From NCBI GenBank assembly GCA_963718105.1, contig OY970352.1, positions 186,001-250,000 on the forward strand: a stretch of DNA of 64,000 nucleotides. Direction: 5' to 3'. Under the pieces are notes generated by a model. The model saw only the letters and a list, made by a program, of their open reading frames with translations, had not been told where the DNA came from and ran no database searches. Below, one piece after another: positions 31,824 through 38,760 of this stretch (positions within the stretch are counted from its first letter, which is position 1; every line of letters starts with the position of its first letter). The DNA is from DASYKT01 sp963718105. GTDB taxonomy: Bacteria; Acidobacteriota; Blastocatellia; Pyrinomonadales; Pyrinomonadaceae. The translations under genes were made by a program, and so were the position numbers.

Positions 31824-32546
31824 CTACCCGCCGTACACCTCGCGGAGAATTCCCGCCAAGCCGTGAATTGCTTTTTCGCCGTCGCCGATAAATGCCGAGC
31901 CGTGCATCGTGGCCAGCGTGCGCGGTTTGAGCGCGGCCAGCGAGGCAAGGATCTCACCTGTCTTATTCGTGTAGGGTAAATAATCGGCAAGCGGCCCCTG
32001 CTGGTAATCGGTAAGAGTAGCCTTGCATCTGTCCAGGACGTCCGAAGTAGTGGCCGCTGGGGCGTCGCCGGCCTGATGAAACAGGTCCGAACAGAACAGC
32101 GTCGCATTAGTCTCTTCAAAAAGGAGGCTGGCTTCCCAGCAATGCGGCACGTGCGGTGTTTGCAAAAACCGGAATCTGTATTTCCCGGTCGAAAACGTTT
32201 CGTTGTTCATCATCGCCCGGGCCGGCCGCGGCGAATAATCATCGACACTTACCACCTTGCCGACAAAACTGCAGATGGCGGTCGCTTCCGGCGCTATCTG
32301 CTGCCATTCGGGCAGCGAACCGCACTCATCGGCTTCAAAGTGGCTGAAGCTGATCCACTTCAGGCTTTCCACCGGGATCAGTTTTGTGACCGCTTCGCGG
32401 ACCGTCGGAAATAGCGCTTTCATACCGGTGTGAAAAAGAAGCGGTTCGTCGTCCCGCACCAGGAATTGCGAAAACTCCAGGTCCGCCTCGGGAATAAAGG
32501 TGGATATCTTAAAAACATCGGGTGCGATCTCTGTTATCTGAGTCAT
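31824..32546 (-). CDS. MBL-fold protein of the flavodiiron (ODP) type
   Basis: A 240-residue protein read from ATG 32546, which has AAGGAAAAG upstream. It is a stand-alone metallo-beta-lactamase domain in which the usual HxHxDH is replaced by the HxExD pattern seen in flavodiiron proteins (SHFEADECGS). HVPHCWEA, FCSDLFHQ and TMHGSAF supply further ligands. Flavodiiron MBL domains bind a di-iron site that reduces O2 or NO, but no flavodoxin domain is fused here. The electron donor would be separate, or it may act as a hydrolase. It is monocistronic. Confidence 0.78.
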   Translation of the reverse strand: MTQITEIAPDVFKISTFIPEADLEFSQFLVRDDEPLLFHTGMKALFPTVREAVTKLIPVESLKWISFSHFEADECGSLPEWQQIAPEATAICSFVGKVVSVDDYSPRPARAMMNNETFSTGKYRFRFLQTPHVPHCWEASLLFEETNATLFCSDLFHQAGDAPAATTSDVLDRCKATLTDYQQGPLADYLPYTNKTGEILASLAALKPRTLATMHGSAFIGDGEKAIHGLAGILREVYGG

Positions 32547-32657
32547 AGGCTTTTCCTTTGCTAAAACAGTAATAATAGGCAGGATCAATATCCCTGCATT
32601 TTATTAAGCGTAAAATATATACGAAAGGTATCAGGGAAGAGCGCGATCTTATTTCTT

Positions 32658-32695
32658 AAATAGGCTTGGCTTAGGTGAAACAGAGAGGCCTATTT
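32658..32695 (-). terminator. Hairpin between the 89-residue protein gene and the ODP-like gene
   Basis: AAATAGGC (32658-32665) and GCCTATTT (32688-32695) pair perfectly over 8 bp with a 22-base loop. In the minus direction the trailing T-run is short, so it is a weak terminator. On the plus strand TTTTTT follows, but no plus-strand gene precedes it. Confidence 0.4.
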
Positions 32696-32709
32696 TTTCA
32701 GGGTTTTAT

Positions 32710-32979
32710 CTACTGCGGCTCGGCTTTTTGTTTTTCCCGGCTGTAAGCTTTAAGGCCGCCGACAAATATCAGCACCCCACCTATGAGACAGCCCACAAGC
32801 ATAAACAATGCCGCATACATAACGCCCGGAGTATCGAATGAACCGTCGGAATTGATCCTTGTCTGATGTGTTTGATTTTGTGTTACATCCCACATCCACC
32901 AAAGCATTCCGAGTGTGCCGCAGGCAATGCTAACGATGAAAATGATAACTCCGGAGATCAGCCAGGGCTTATAATTCAT
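32710..32979 (-). CDS. Small two-helix membrane protein
   Basis: An 89-residue protein with two membrane helices (about 6-30 and 54-76) joined by a polar 20-residue loop (DVTQNQTHQTRINSDGSFDT), and a short charged tail (AYSREKQKAEPQ). No family recognised. It starts 30 bp after the M16 peptidase gene's stop in the same direction, so it may be co-transcribed with it. Its size, start and two helices make it a plausible real gene, but there is no functional clue. Confidence 0.6.
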   Translation of the reverse strand: MNYKPWLISGVIIFIVSIACGTLGMLWWMWDVTQNQTHQTRINSDGSFDTPGVMYAALFMLVGCLIGGVLIFVGGLKAYSREKQKAEPQ

Positions 32980-33008
32980 CGGTCAAAAATACCTTTCAAT
33001 GTAGTGTT

Positions 33009-34259
33009 CTAGTTGAACTCGCCGAGCGCGGTAATAACCATTTCGTCCGGGCGGAAGAACTCGGTCACTAAAGCCTGAACTTCCTCTATCGTTACAGCCT
33101 GGATCCGTTCCAGAGTCTCATCCACCGGAATCTGGCGGCCGAAAGTTATTTCGTGCTGCGCCAAATTCGCCGCGCGGGTGCCGGAATCTTCCAATGAAAG
33201 TAATAAATTCGCGGCGGTTTGATCTTTGGCCAGTGTTAGCTCGGCTTCACTTACCGGTTCTCTTTCTATCCGCCGCGCTTCTGCCGTCGCCAGTTCGACA
33301 GTTTCTTCGAATTGCTCCGGCGAAGTAGCGGCGAAGATATTAAAAGCGCCCCGGTCGCGATAGGAAATCCCGCTGGCGCCGACGCTGTAGGCGAGCCCGC
33401 GTTCTTCCCGGATCTTTTGCCACAACCTGGAAGAAGTTCCGTTGCCCAGGACCGTTTCCAGAAGATGGCCGGCGTAACGTTTATCGCTGGTTTCCTCGAT
33501 CCAGGGAAAGGCAAGAATAAAATGCGTTTGCTCCAAACCGGGTTTATGTTTAAAGATCCTTTGTTCAACCTGCTTTTGCTCACCGGCTAAAACTTCCGCA
33601 GGCGTCGTCTGAGCGCTTGACGCCGCCGGAACGTCAAAAAAAGATCGCGCCAGCTCTACTATCCGTTCATGTTCCAGGTTTCCCGCCGCGGTGATAATGA
33701 GATTGTGCGGTTGAAAAGCAGCGCGGTGGTAACCGGATGTGATCTCGCTGTCAAAGGTAAGGACGGTTTTTTCGGTGCCTTCGATCGGCAGCGCGAGCCC
33801 GCTGCCGGAAAAGAAATTTTGCTGGAATATCTCGCTCAGAAAATCTTCCGGTGAATCTTCCACCATCTTCATTTCTTCGATGATTACCTTTTGCTCGCGG
33901 CTGAGCTCAGTATCGTCAAAAAGCGGGTCGGTGAGCATATCGGCCAGCAGATCGAATGCGTCCGGCACAGCTTTGTCCGTAACCTTGATCGTAAAACCGG
34001 TTTGCTCATGCATAGTAAATGCATCGAAGTTTCCGCCGAGGCGGTCGGTTTCCCTCGCAATGTCGAGCGCGGTTCGCTTATGCGTGCCTTTAAAAACGGC
34101 GTGTTCGATAAAGTGTGAAATGCCGTTCAGATGCGCCGGCTCGTCGCGTGAACCGCAGCGAAACCAAAAGCCCAGCGTCGCCGAGCGCAGATCGGGCATT
34201 TTTTCGGTCAGGATGGCCAGGCCGTTAGGGAAGCGGGTTGATCTAATGCTTTCTTTCAT
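33009..34259 (-). CDS. M16 family zinc metallopeptidase
   Basis: A 416-residue M16B-type peptidase, read from ATG 34259 (a GTG seven codons upstream is possible). The inverted zinc motif HFIEH is at 49-53, with the third ligand Glu expected in EQKVIIEEM about 75 residues later. The second homologous half begins near 215 and contains SYRDRGAFNIFAAT. Bacterial M16 proteins clear peptides or process precursors, and the mitochondrial processing peptidase belongs here. No signal peptide is visible, so it acts in the cytoplasm. The upstream region holds family E and C repeats. Confidence 0.92.
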   Translation of the reverse strand: MKESIRSTRFPNGLAILTEKMPDLRSATLGFWFRCGSRDEPAHLNGISHFIEHAVFKGTHKRTALDIARETDRLGGNFDAFTMHEQTGFTIKVTDKAVPDAFDLLADMLTDPLFDDTELSREQKVIIEEMKMVEDSPEDFLSEIFQQNFFSGSGLALPIEGTEKTVLTFDSEITSGYHRAAFQPHNLIITAAGNLEHERIVELARSFFDVPAASSAQTTPAEVLAGEQKQVEQRIFKHKPGLEQTHFILAFPWIEETSDKRYAGHLLETVLGNGTSSRLWQKIREERGLAYSVGASGISYRDRGAFNIFAATSPEQFEETVELATAEARRIEREPVSEAELTLAKDQTAANLLLSLEDSGTRAANLAQHEITFGRQIPVDETLERIQAVTIEEVQALVTEFFRPDEMVITALGEFN

Positions 34260-34292
34260 TTGGACTATAAAATTTACCACAAATACGAAAAA

Positions 34293-34335
34293 CCGGGCAT
34301 TGTTAGCTGCTAATTACACAAATAACACGAATAAA
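34293..34335. repeat. Half copy of family E element
   Basis: The segment GGGCATTGTTAGCTGC followed by TAATTACACAAATAACACGAATAA matches the left part of the family E core at 31680-31745, without a recognisable right arm. It is therefore probably a truncated remnant. Confidence 0.6.
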
Positions 34336-34376
34336 GATTATTTTTTACATTTTTGAGTTTTGCTTTTTAGCAGAAA

Positions 34377-34479
34377 GCGGGCGCAAGCAACCCTTCCGAA
34401 CCTGCAAATTATCTTAACTTTAATTTTTATCGATCAAGCAAACTATCTCTCAGGTCAGGAAGGGTTGCTTGCGCCCGCT
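34377..34479. repeat. Palindromic intergenic element, family C (copy 2)
   Basis: Arms 34377-34404 (GCGGGCGCAAGCAACCCTTC...) and 34451-34479 (...GGGTTGCTTGCGCCCGCT) are inverted with few mismatches. They share sequence with 15351-15455. It lies between the SPFH gene and the M16 gene, about 80 bp after the SPFH stop. Confidence 0.9.
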
Positions 34480-34558
34480 CCGATTTAAGTGTTTAACACC
34501 ACTATTAAAAAGGGCAGGCCATTAAGACCTGCCCACATGGTTTATAACAAACCTAATT

Positions 34559-36754
34559 TTAGCTTTTCTTTTCGCCGTTGGTCGCCGGAGTCCCGGAAGG
34601 GCCGGGCGTTTTTTGCATCTGGTCGCGGAAGAGGTTGAGCAGCAGCAAGCTGCCGATACCTCCGCCTCCATCGCCGTTGCCGCCCGAAGCCATGATGTCC
34701 GGCGTGATGCGCACGCCTTTTTCACCGATGACCTTGAGCGTTTCGACCAGCGCCACGCCGTTTGCGCCGAGCGCGTTGACCTGTTCGCGATAGGCTACGC
34801 CCTGCGCTTCACCGATCAGGCGCATCTTCTCAGCTTCGGCCTTACCGGTTTCGCTGATGTAGTAGGCTTCACCCTCGGCCTCTTTCTTGCGCTGCTCGGA
34901 GCGTTTGCCCGCGATGTCCACGCCGACCGTGGCTTCCATTAAGCTGCGCTGGTTGTCGGCCTGCGAACTGGTTTTTTCGAGTTCGATGCGTTTGATCTCC
35001 GCCTCGCGCTGAGCATTAAACATGCTCTGTTTCTGTTCGGCCAGGATTTTCTCGGTCTGGGTTTTCATCAACTCTTCCGGCAGATGAATATGGCAGATGA
35101 GAACGTTGACCACGTCCACGTGATATTTCAGCAGGTGCATGCGCACGCGGGCTTCGGCACGTTCCTGCTCTTCATGACGATTTTGCAGGTAAGCCATCGC
35201 CGAACTTTCGGAAGCCTGGTTCCGGAAGATCGAGTCGATCAGCGGGTGCATCACATTCTGCACCAGTTTTTCGGTACTGCCGATCTTGGCGACCATAAAG
35301 GGCGCGTCTTCCGGTTTGACGCGGAACACCACGCGCACTTCGAGCTGCATGGTAAAACCGTCTTTCGAAATTACCGCGAACGGATCGAACGAATTACCGA
35401 CTTCCTCAGCCGTCCATTCGACAGTCATATTAGTTGTCGGAATGATGATAGGCGTCGTCGCTAAGGTATTAACGTAATAGCGGCCGGGGCCGACCACGGT
35501 TTCCTGGATACCGCGGTAACCCACCGGCACTACATAGGCTTCGTGAGCGCCGCTGTCCAGGCGTTTATCCGCCGGATCGGTGACCAGTTCGGCTTTGATC
35601 TGGTCGATGGTTAGATTGTCGCCATCGACCTTGTCCAGTTTTTCGGCGGCGATAGTGACCTGTTCTTCCTCTTCGCGTTCCAGCCGCTCGCGGATCTTAG
35701 CCGCCATCGCCTGGCGAATTTCTTCCCCGGGATCTTTGCCGACGTTGGAAACGATCACGGCTACCTCACCTGGTTTCACTTCCTTGGCTGATTCCAGGAT
35801 CACCTTGAACATCAGCGGGTTGATGTAATAGGTACCCGGCAGCAGGATGTCTTTCTGCGGGCCGCGCTGTCCGCCGCCGCTGATAAAGGTGTTTGAATCC
35901 TGATAGTTGTCATGTCCGGTCACGGCCTGCGCCACGTAATCGCGCGGATCGAGCGGGGCGCCATCGAGCGCTTCGACGAGGCCGATCTGATTTTCGGAGA
36001 TCTTGGTTGCCTCGAACAGGCGAACGGTAAATAGTCCCGGCTGCTGGCTATTATCCAACCCGATCGACTGGGTGTGGATACGATAGGTACCCGGCGTCAG
36101 CGTTTCGACCTGCGGGCCTTTTTGGCCGCCCTTATAAACGAAACTTTCCGCATCCTGAAAATTTTTGTGCCCTTCGATCGCGCTGCCATGCAGGCGTCCG
36201 GGTTCGAGCTGCGCGCCGTCCGCGGAGGTGACCACGCCGATGCTTCCCGGAGGAATGACCGTCACTTTTCCGATCGAGACATTGAACAGGTAAGGATGGA
36301 TCGCCCATTTTCCCGGCGGCAGCGTGCGAAGCTGGATACCCTTGACGCCGCCCTGTTTGATAAAGACGATCGGGTCCTGGAAATTATTATGAGCGTTTTG
36401 CGCGCGGTCGGGTGCAAAGATGTATCCGGTCTGCATCGGCTCGCCGTCGATGGCTTCGATCACGCCGAGTTCGTCGGCGCCGATCTCGACCAGCGGCACT
36501 TTATTAATGACCCTTTCGATCGGGTACCAGACAAAGTGCAGGCCGGGCTTGAGCACGTCTGCCTGAATGCCGACCTCGCCTTCTGTCGCGACGACGCGGC
36601 CCTGCGGCATCCGGCGGCCCAGATAACGGCGCTCTTTAATAGCGACTTCGGTGGCGCCGACGTTCACCAGAAAACGCGTCACTATATACCAGATCACTCC
36701 AAGGGCGATCAGGCCAAAAACACCCAGAACAATTAATGTAGTTGTGTTGTTCAT
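34559..36754 (-). CDS. SPFH/band 7 protein with three N-terminal repeat modules
   Basis: A 731-residue protein. Helix 7-30 is the membrane anchor. Three tandem modules of about 65-70 residues (94-160, 171-230, 256-320) share the pattern GVV-DG-PL--GHxNFQD---F--GGQKGPQ---L-PGTYRI. A partial module surrounds 405-430. The SPFH domain follows (about 440-560, containing WTAEEVGNSFDPF and HHL-like regions), then a long charged coiled coil (about 560-660) and a Gly-rich tail. SPFH proteins oligomerise into membrane-associated cages or scaffolds. Typical flotillin homologues have no such repeats. It is co-directional with the 189-residue gene upstream; the gap of 139 bp has a small hairpin. Confidence 0.85.
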   Translation of the reverse strand: MNNTTTLIVLGVFGLIALGVIWYIVTRFLVNVGATEVAIKERRYLGRRMPQGRVVATEGEVGIQADVLKPGLHFVWYPIERVINKVPLVEIGADELGVIEAIDGEPMQTGYIFAPDRAQNAHNNFQDPIVFIKQGGVKGIQLRTLPPGKWAIHPYLFNVSIGKVTVIPPGSIGVVTSADGAQLEPGRLHGSAIEGHKNFQDAESFVYKGGQKGPQVETLTPGTYRIHTQSIGLDNSQQPGLFTVRLFEATKISENQIGLVEALDGAPLDPRDYVAQAVTGHDNYQDSNTFISGGGQRGPQKDILLPGTYYINPLMFKVILESAKEVKPGEVAVIVSNVGKDPGEEIRQAMAAKIRERLEREEEEQVTIAAEKLDKVDGDNLTIDQIKAELVTDPADKRLDSGAHEAYVVPVGYRGIQETVVGPGRYYVNTLATTPIIIPTTNMTVEWTAEEVGNSFDPFAVISKDGFTMQLEVRVVFRVKPEDAPFMVAKIGSTEKLVQNVMHPLIDSIFRNQASESSAMAYLQNRHEEQERAEARVRMHLLKYHVDVVNVLICHIHLPEELMKTQTEKILAEQKQSMFNAQREAEIKRIELEKTSSQADNQRSLMEATVGVDIAGKRSEQRKKEAEGEAYYISETGKAEAEKMRLIGEAQGVAYREQVNALGANGVALVETLKVIGEKGVRITPDIMASGGNGDGGGGIGSLLLLNLFRDQMQKTPGPSGTPATNGEKKS

Positions 36755-36820
36755 CTAAAATTCCTCTAAAAAAGCTTTCCTAAGAAAATTAACAGGAATG
36801 GAAGGGAATAAAAAGTTTGC

Positions 36821-36874
36821 AGTAGCACTTGGCAGTCATTTAAGAACTGCTTACTGCCGCTGCCGTCTGCCACT
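36821..36874. repeat. Short GCAGTA/TACTGC imperfect hairpin
   Basis: GCAGTAGCACTTGGCAGT and AACTGCTTACTGCCGCTGC give an imperfect inverted repeat between two co-directional genes. It is weak; a minus-strand terminator or a small repeat element are both possible. Confidence 0.35.
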
Positions 36875-36893
36875 CTTTCCTTATCCCTGTAAA

Positions 36894-37463
36894 TTATTCT
36901 TCTCTGCCTCGTGCCCGCAGCGCGGCTATGTCCTCTTTTAGCCAAAACAATGCGCCCGAAGCCATTTCCTGTTGGGGAAGAAGTCTGAGATGGCTGTCCA
37001 ACAATGCAGCCAGGTCAGCGGCCCTTAAGCCGGCGATCTTTTTATTGTGCCAAACTTGTATCACATTTTTGGAAATTCCGGAAAAACATTCTGCACTCCC
37101 AGTGCCTGCCGCGGCCGCCAAAAGCTCGCCCAGCCGTTTGATATCCGGCGCTTCCGCCCAGTCGGTGAAAAGCGCGCCGGTATCAGCCATTTTAGCGGCG
37201 AATTCCTCTTCCGCGGCACGGCGCCTTTCTTCCTGCGCGCGTTCCTGATTCACTTTTTTATCAGCACGTTCAAGCGCAAGCAGGTCCGATTCGCTCGGCT
37301 CAAAGAGCGGGCGATAGATCCTGGGATCAGGCGGATAAAGATTTATTCTTTGATCTTCCGGACCGGAGAGTCTGCGGTTTTTCAGGTAAAAAGAAAAACC
37401 AAAGGCGATCAATAGTCCGGCTACGATCACCATCGCGAAATAAAATAAGATGAGAAGTATCAT
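36894..37463 (-). CDS. Membrane-anchored protein of unknown function
   Basis: A 189-residue protein, read from ATG 37463 (a TTG five codons upstream gives a longer start). A membrane helix (about 1-24) is followed by a helical, highly charged region (about 65-95, ERADKKVNQERAQEERRR). A C-terminal globular part contains IQVWHNKKIAGLRAADLAALL and a WLKEDI near the end. I recognise no family. It lies upstream of the SPFH gene in the same direction, so it may be functionally paired with it, which is only a context inference. Confidence 0.6.
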   Translation of the reverse strand: MILLILFYFAMVIVAGLLIAFGFSFYLKNRRLSGPEDQRINLYPPDPRIYRPLFEPSESDLLALERADKKVNQERAQEERRRAAEEEFAAKMADTGALFTDWAEAPDIKRLGELLAAAAGTGSAECFSGISKNVIQVWHNKKIAGLRAADLAALLDSHLRLLPQQEMASGALFWLKEDIAALRARGREE

Positions 37464-37559
37464 CCAGGTTAAAGCCAACGCCCGAGCGTCAAATCCTTTT
37501 CGAGCGTTGCCCTCGAATAAAATATACGAAGATTATAATAAAGGGTTCAAAGAATATTT

Positions 37560-37690
37560 GCCACAAATTACACGGATAACACAAATAGGAACTCATAAAT
37601 GCTTTTATTCGTGACATTTGTGGCATTCGTGGCTAAAGAATTGGTTTTCGGTTTTGCCAAAAATTACACAAATAGCACGAATAAGAATTT
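37560..37690. repeat. Family E palindromes, 3' side of the GxxExxY gene
   Basis: Left GCCACAAATTACACGGATAAC-like (37560-37587) and right TTATTCGTGACATTTGTGGC-like (37605-37634) are inverted. A second half copy (AATTACACAAATAGCACGAATAAG) lies at 37661-37685, ending about 10 bp from the stop of the GxxExxY gene. Confidence 0.75.
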
Positions 37691-37698
37691 GTTGGTGG

Positions 37699-38076
37699 CT
37701 AAAATACCAATCTTTCGTATTCGAGTTTGCTCTTTCCGAAATTTAGCAGGATCGCCAATTTCAGCCCGGTCGCCTTTAGATAATTCAATGTCTGAACGCG
37801 GTGGAAGCTCGACAAATTTTCATGTGCCTTTACTACCAGCAGCACGCGGTCGTCGACCATAATATCCGCAGTATAGTCACCGACCAGGTGTTCGTGAAAA
37901 CGGACTTTTATCGGGAATCGGGGCATCGCCTTTATTTCGTCTTCCTTCAACAGCACTGTCAGGGCATTTACATACACTTCTTCCATAAAACCGAAACCGA
38001 GCTCGGTATGTACCTGCATGGCCAGCCCAACTATTTTGTAAGACAGCCCTTTATAGAGGATTTTTTCTTCAGACAT
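37699..38076 (-). CDS. GxxExxY protein with altered catalytic motif
   Basis: A 125-residue protein, read from ATG 38076. It matches the GxxExxY family (GFMEEVY at about 28-34), a PD-(D/E)XK-nuclease-related group. Conserved context is present: VGLAMQVHTELGFG at the start, GDYTADIMVDDRVLLVVKAHE, and NYLKATGLKLAILLNFGKSKLEYERLV at the end. The family normally has E-x-K (ELKA) after the second strand; here it reads VVKA, so the catalytic Glu is Val. The gene is bracketed on both sides by family E palindromes. It may be a decayed or non-catalytic nucleic-acid-binding protein. Confidence 0.8.
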   Translation of the reverse strand: MSEEKILYKGLSYKIVGLAMQVHTELGFGFMEEVYVNALTVLLKEDEIKAMPRFPIKVRFHEHLVGDYTADIMVDDRVLLVVKAHENLSSFHRVQTLNYLKATGLKLAILLNFGKSKLEYERLVF

Positions 38077-38090
38077 GGGAATATCTGAAT

Positions 38091-38156
38091 ACACAAATAA
38101 CACGAGTAAAAGGAAAAACGAAAGATCTTAGAACCTCTTACTCGTGTTATTTGCGC
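38091..38156. repeat. Family E palindrome, 5' side of the GxxExxY gene
   Basis: Arms 38091-38109 (ACACAAATAACACGAGTAA) and 38138-38156 (TTACTCGTGTTATTTGCGC) are inverted with two mismatches over 19 bp. It lies between the orphan Cys-containing gene and the GxxExxY gene. Confidence 0.9.
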
Positions 38157-38174
38157 TATTTGCAGCTAATGAAA

Positions 38175-38582
38175 TTAACAAGAGCCGACGGAAAGTACCT
38201 GGTTGAAAAAGTACATCCCGGAATTTTGTGTATAGCCATAAACGATGGACAACACGCTGCTGCCCATGCTGGTGGTGTAGAGGTTTGTGCCGACGGAAGT
38301 ATTGATCTCCACGTCGTTAAAGCCGTTGCTGTATTGCAGACAGAACATTACCGTCCCGTCGCTTTTGTAGATGACCAGGCCACAGCCGGTGACGGTATCG
38401 CCGGAGTTATCGGCAGTGACCGTGCAATATCCGCTGAGCTGCCCGGTGGTAGAGCTATAGCAGGCTTCCCAGCCTGATACCGTGACCGGCTGGACGGTTT
38501 CGACAGACATTTTTTCCAGCTCCGACAGGTTAAAGTTTCCCGCCTTGATCTGATCTAAGAATTTTTGCGCGTCCGAAGACAT
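38175..38582 (-). CDS. Orphan 135-residue Cys-containing protein
   Basis: A good ribosome-binding site (AAGGAG, 8 bases before ATG 38582) supports this 135-residue frame. The first about 35 residues are polar and helical (FLDQIKAGNFNLSELEK) with no signal peptide. The rest is Ser/Thr/Gly/Tyr-rich and strand-like with five Cys (41, 53, 67, 81, 135), the last at the very C-terminus. No family is recognised. The division into a helical polar leader and a Cys/Ser/Thr-rich body recalls precursor peptides of modified natural products, but no modification enzyme or exporter is adjacent, so that remains speculation. It could also be a small beta-sandwich protein. Confidence 0.6.
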   Translation of the reverse strand: MSSDAQKFLDQIKAGNFNLSELEKMSVETVQPVTVSGWEACYSSTTGQLSGYCTVTADNSGDTVTGCGLVIYKSDGTVMFCLQYSNGFNDVEINTSVGTNLYTTSMGSSVLSIVYGYTQNSGMYFFNQVLSVGSC

Positions 38583-38760
38583 AATTATTTCTCCTTGTTG
38601 TTTGTTATTTAGTGGAAGAGTGGAAGTTGTAATAACAACATTACTCTTATGAAAATCGCTATGCGATAAACAAATAATATCATTACCGGGATAGAGAAGG
38701 CCGGTAAATTAGAGGAAAAAGCGTGTTTTTGCTTAATTTTCTGTAATTCTTAACAACAAT

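Noticed and set aside
34559..36754. True major vault protein homologue
   Set aside because: Only the layout is similar; vault-repeat sequence signatures are not recognisable, so it is kept as an SPFH protein.
37698..38582. Toxin-antitoxin pair formed by the GxxExxY gene and the 135-residue gene
   Set aside because: The genes are about 100 bp apart with a palindrome between, and neither resembles a known toxin or antitoxin.
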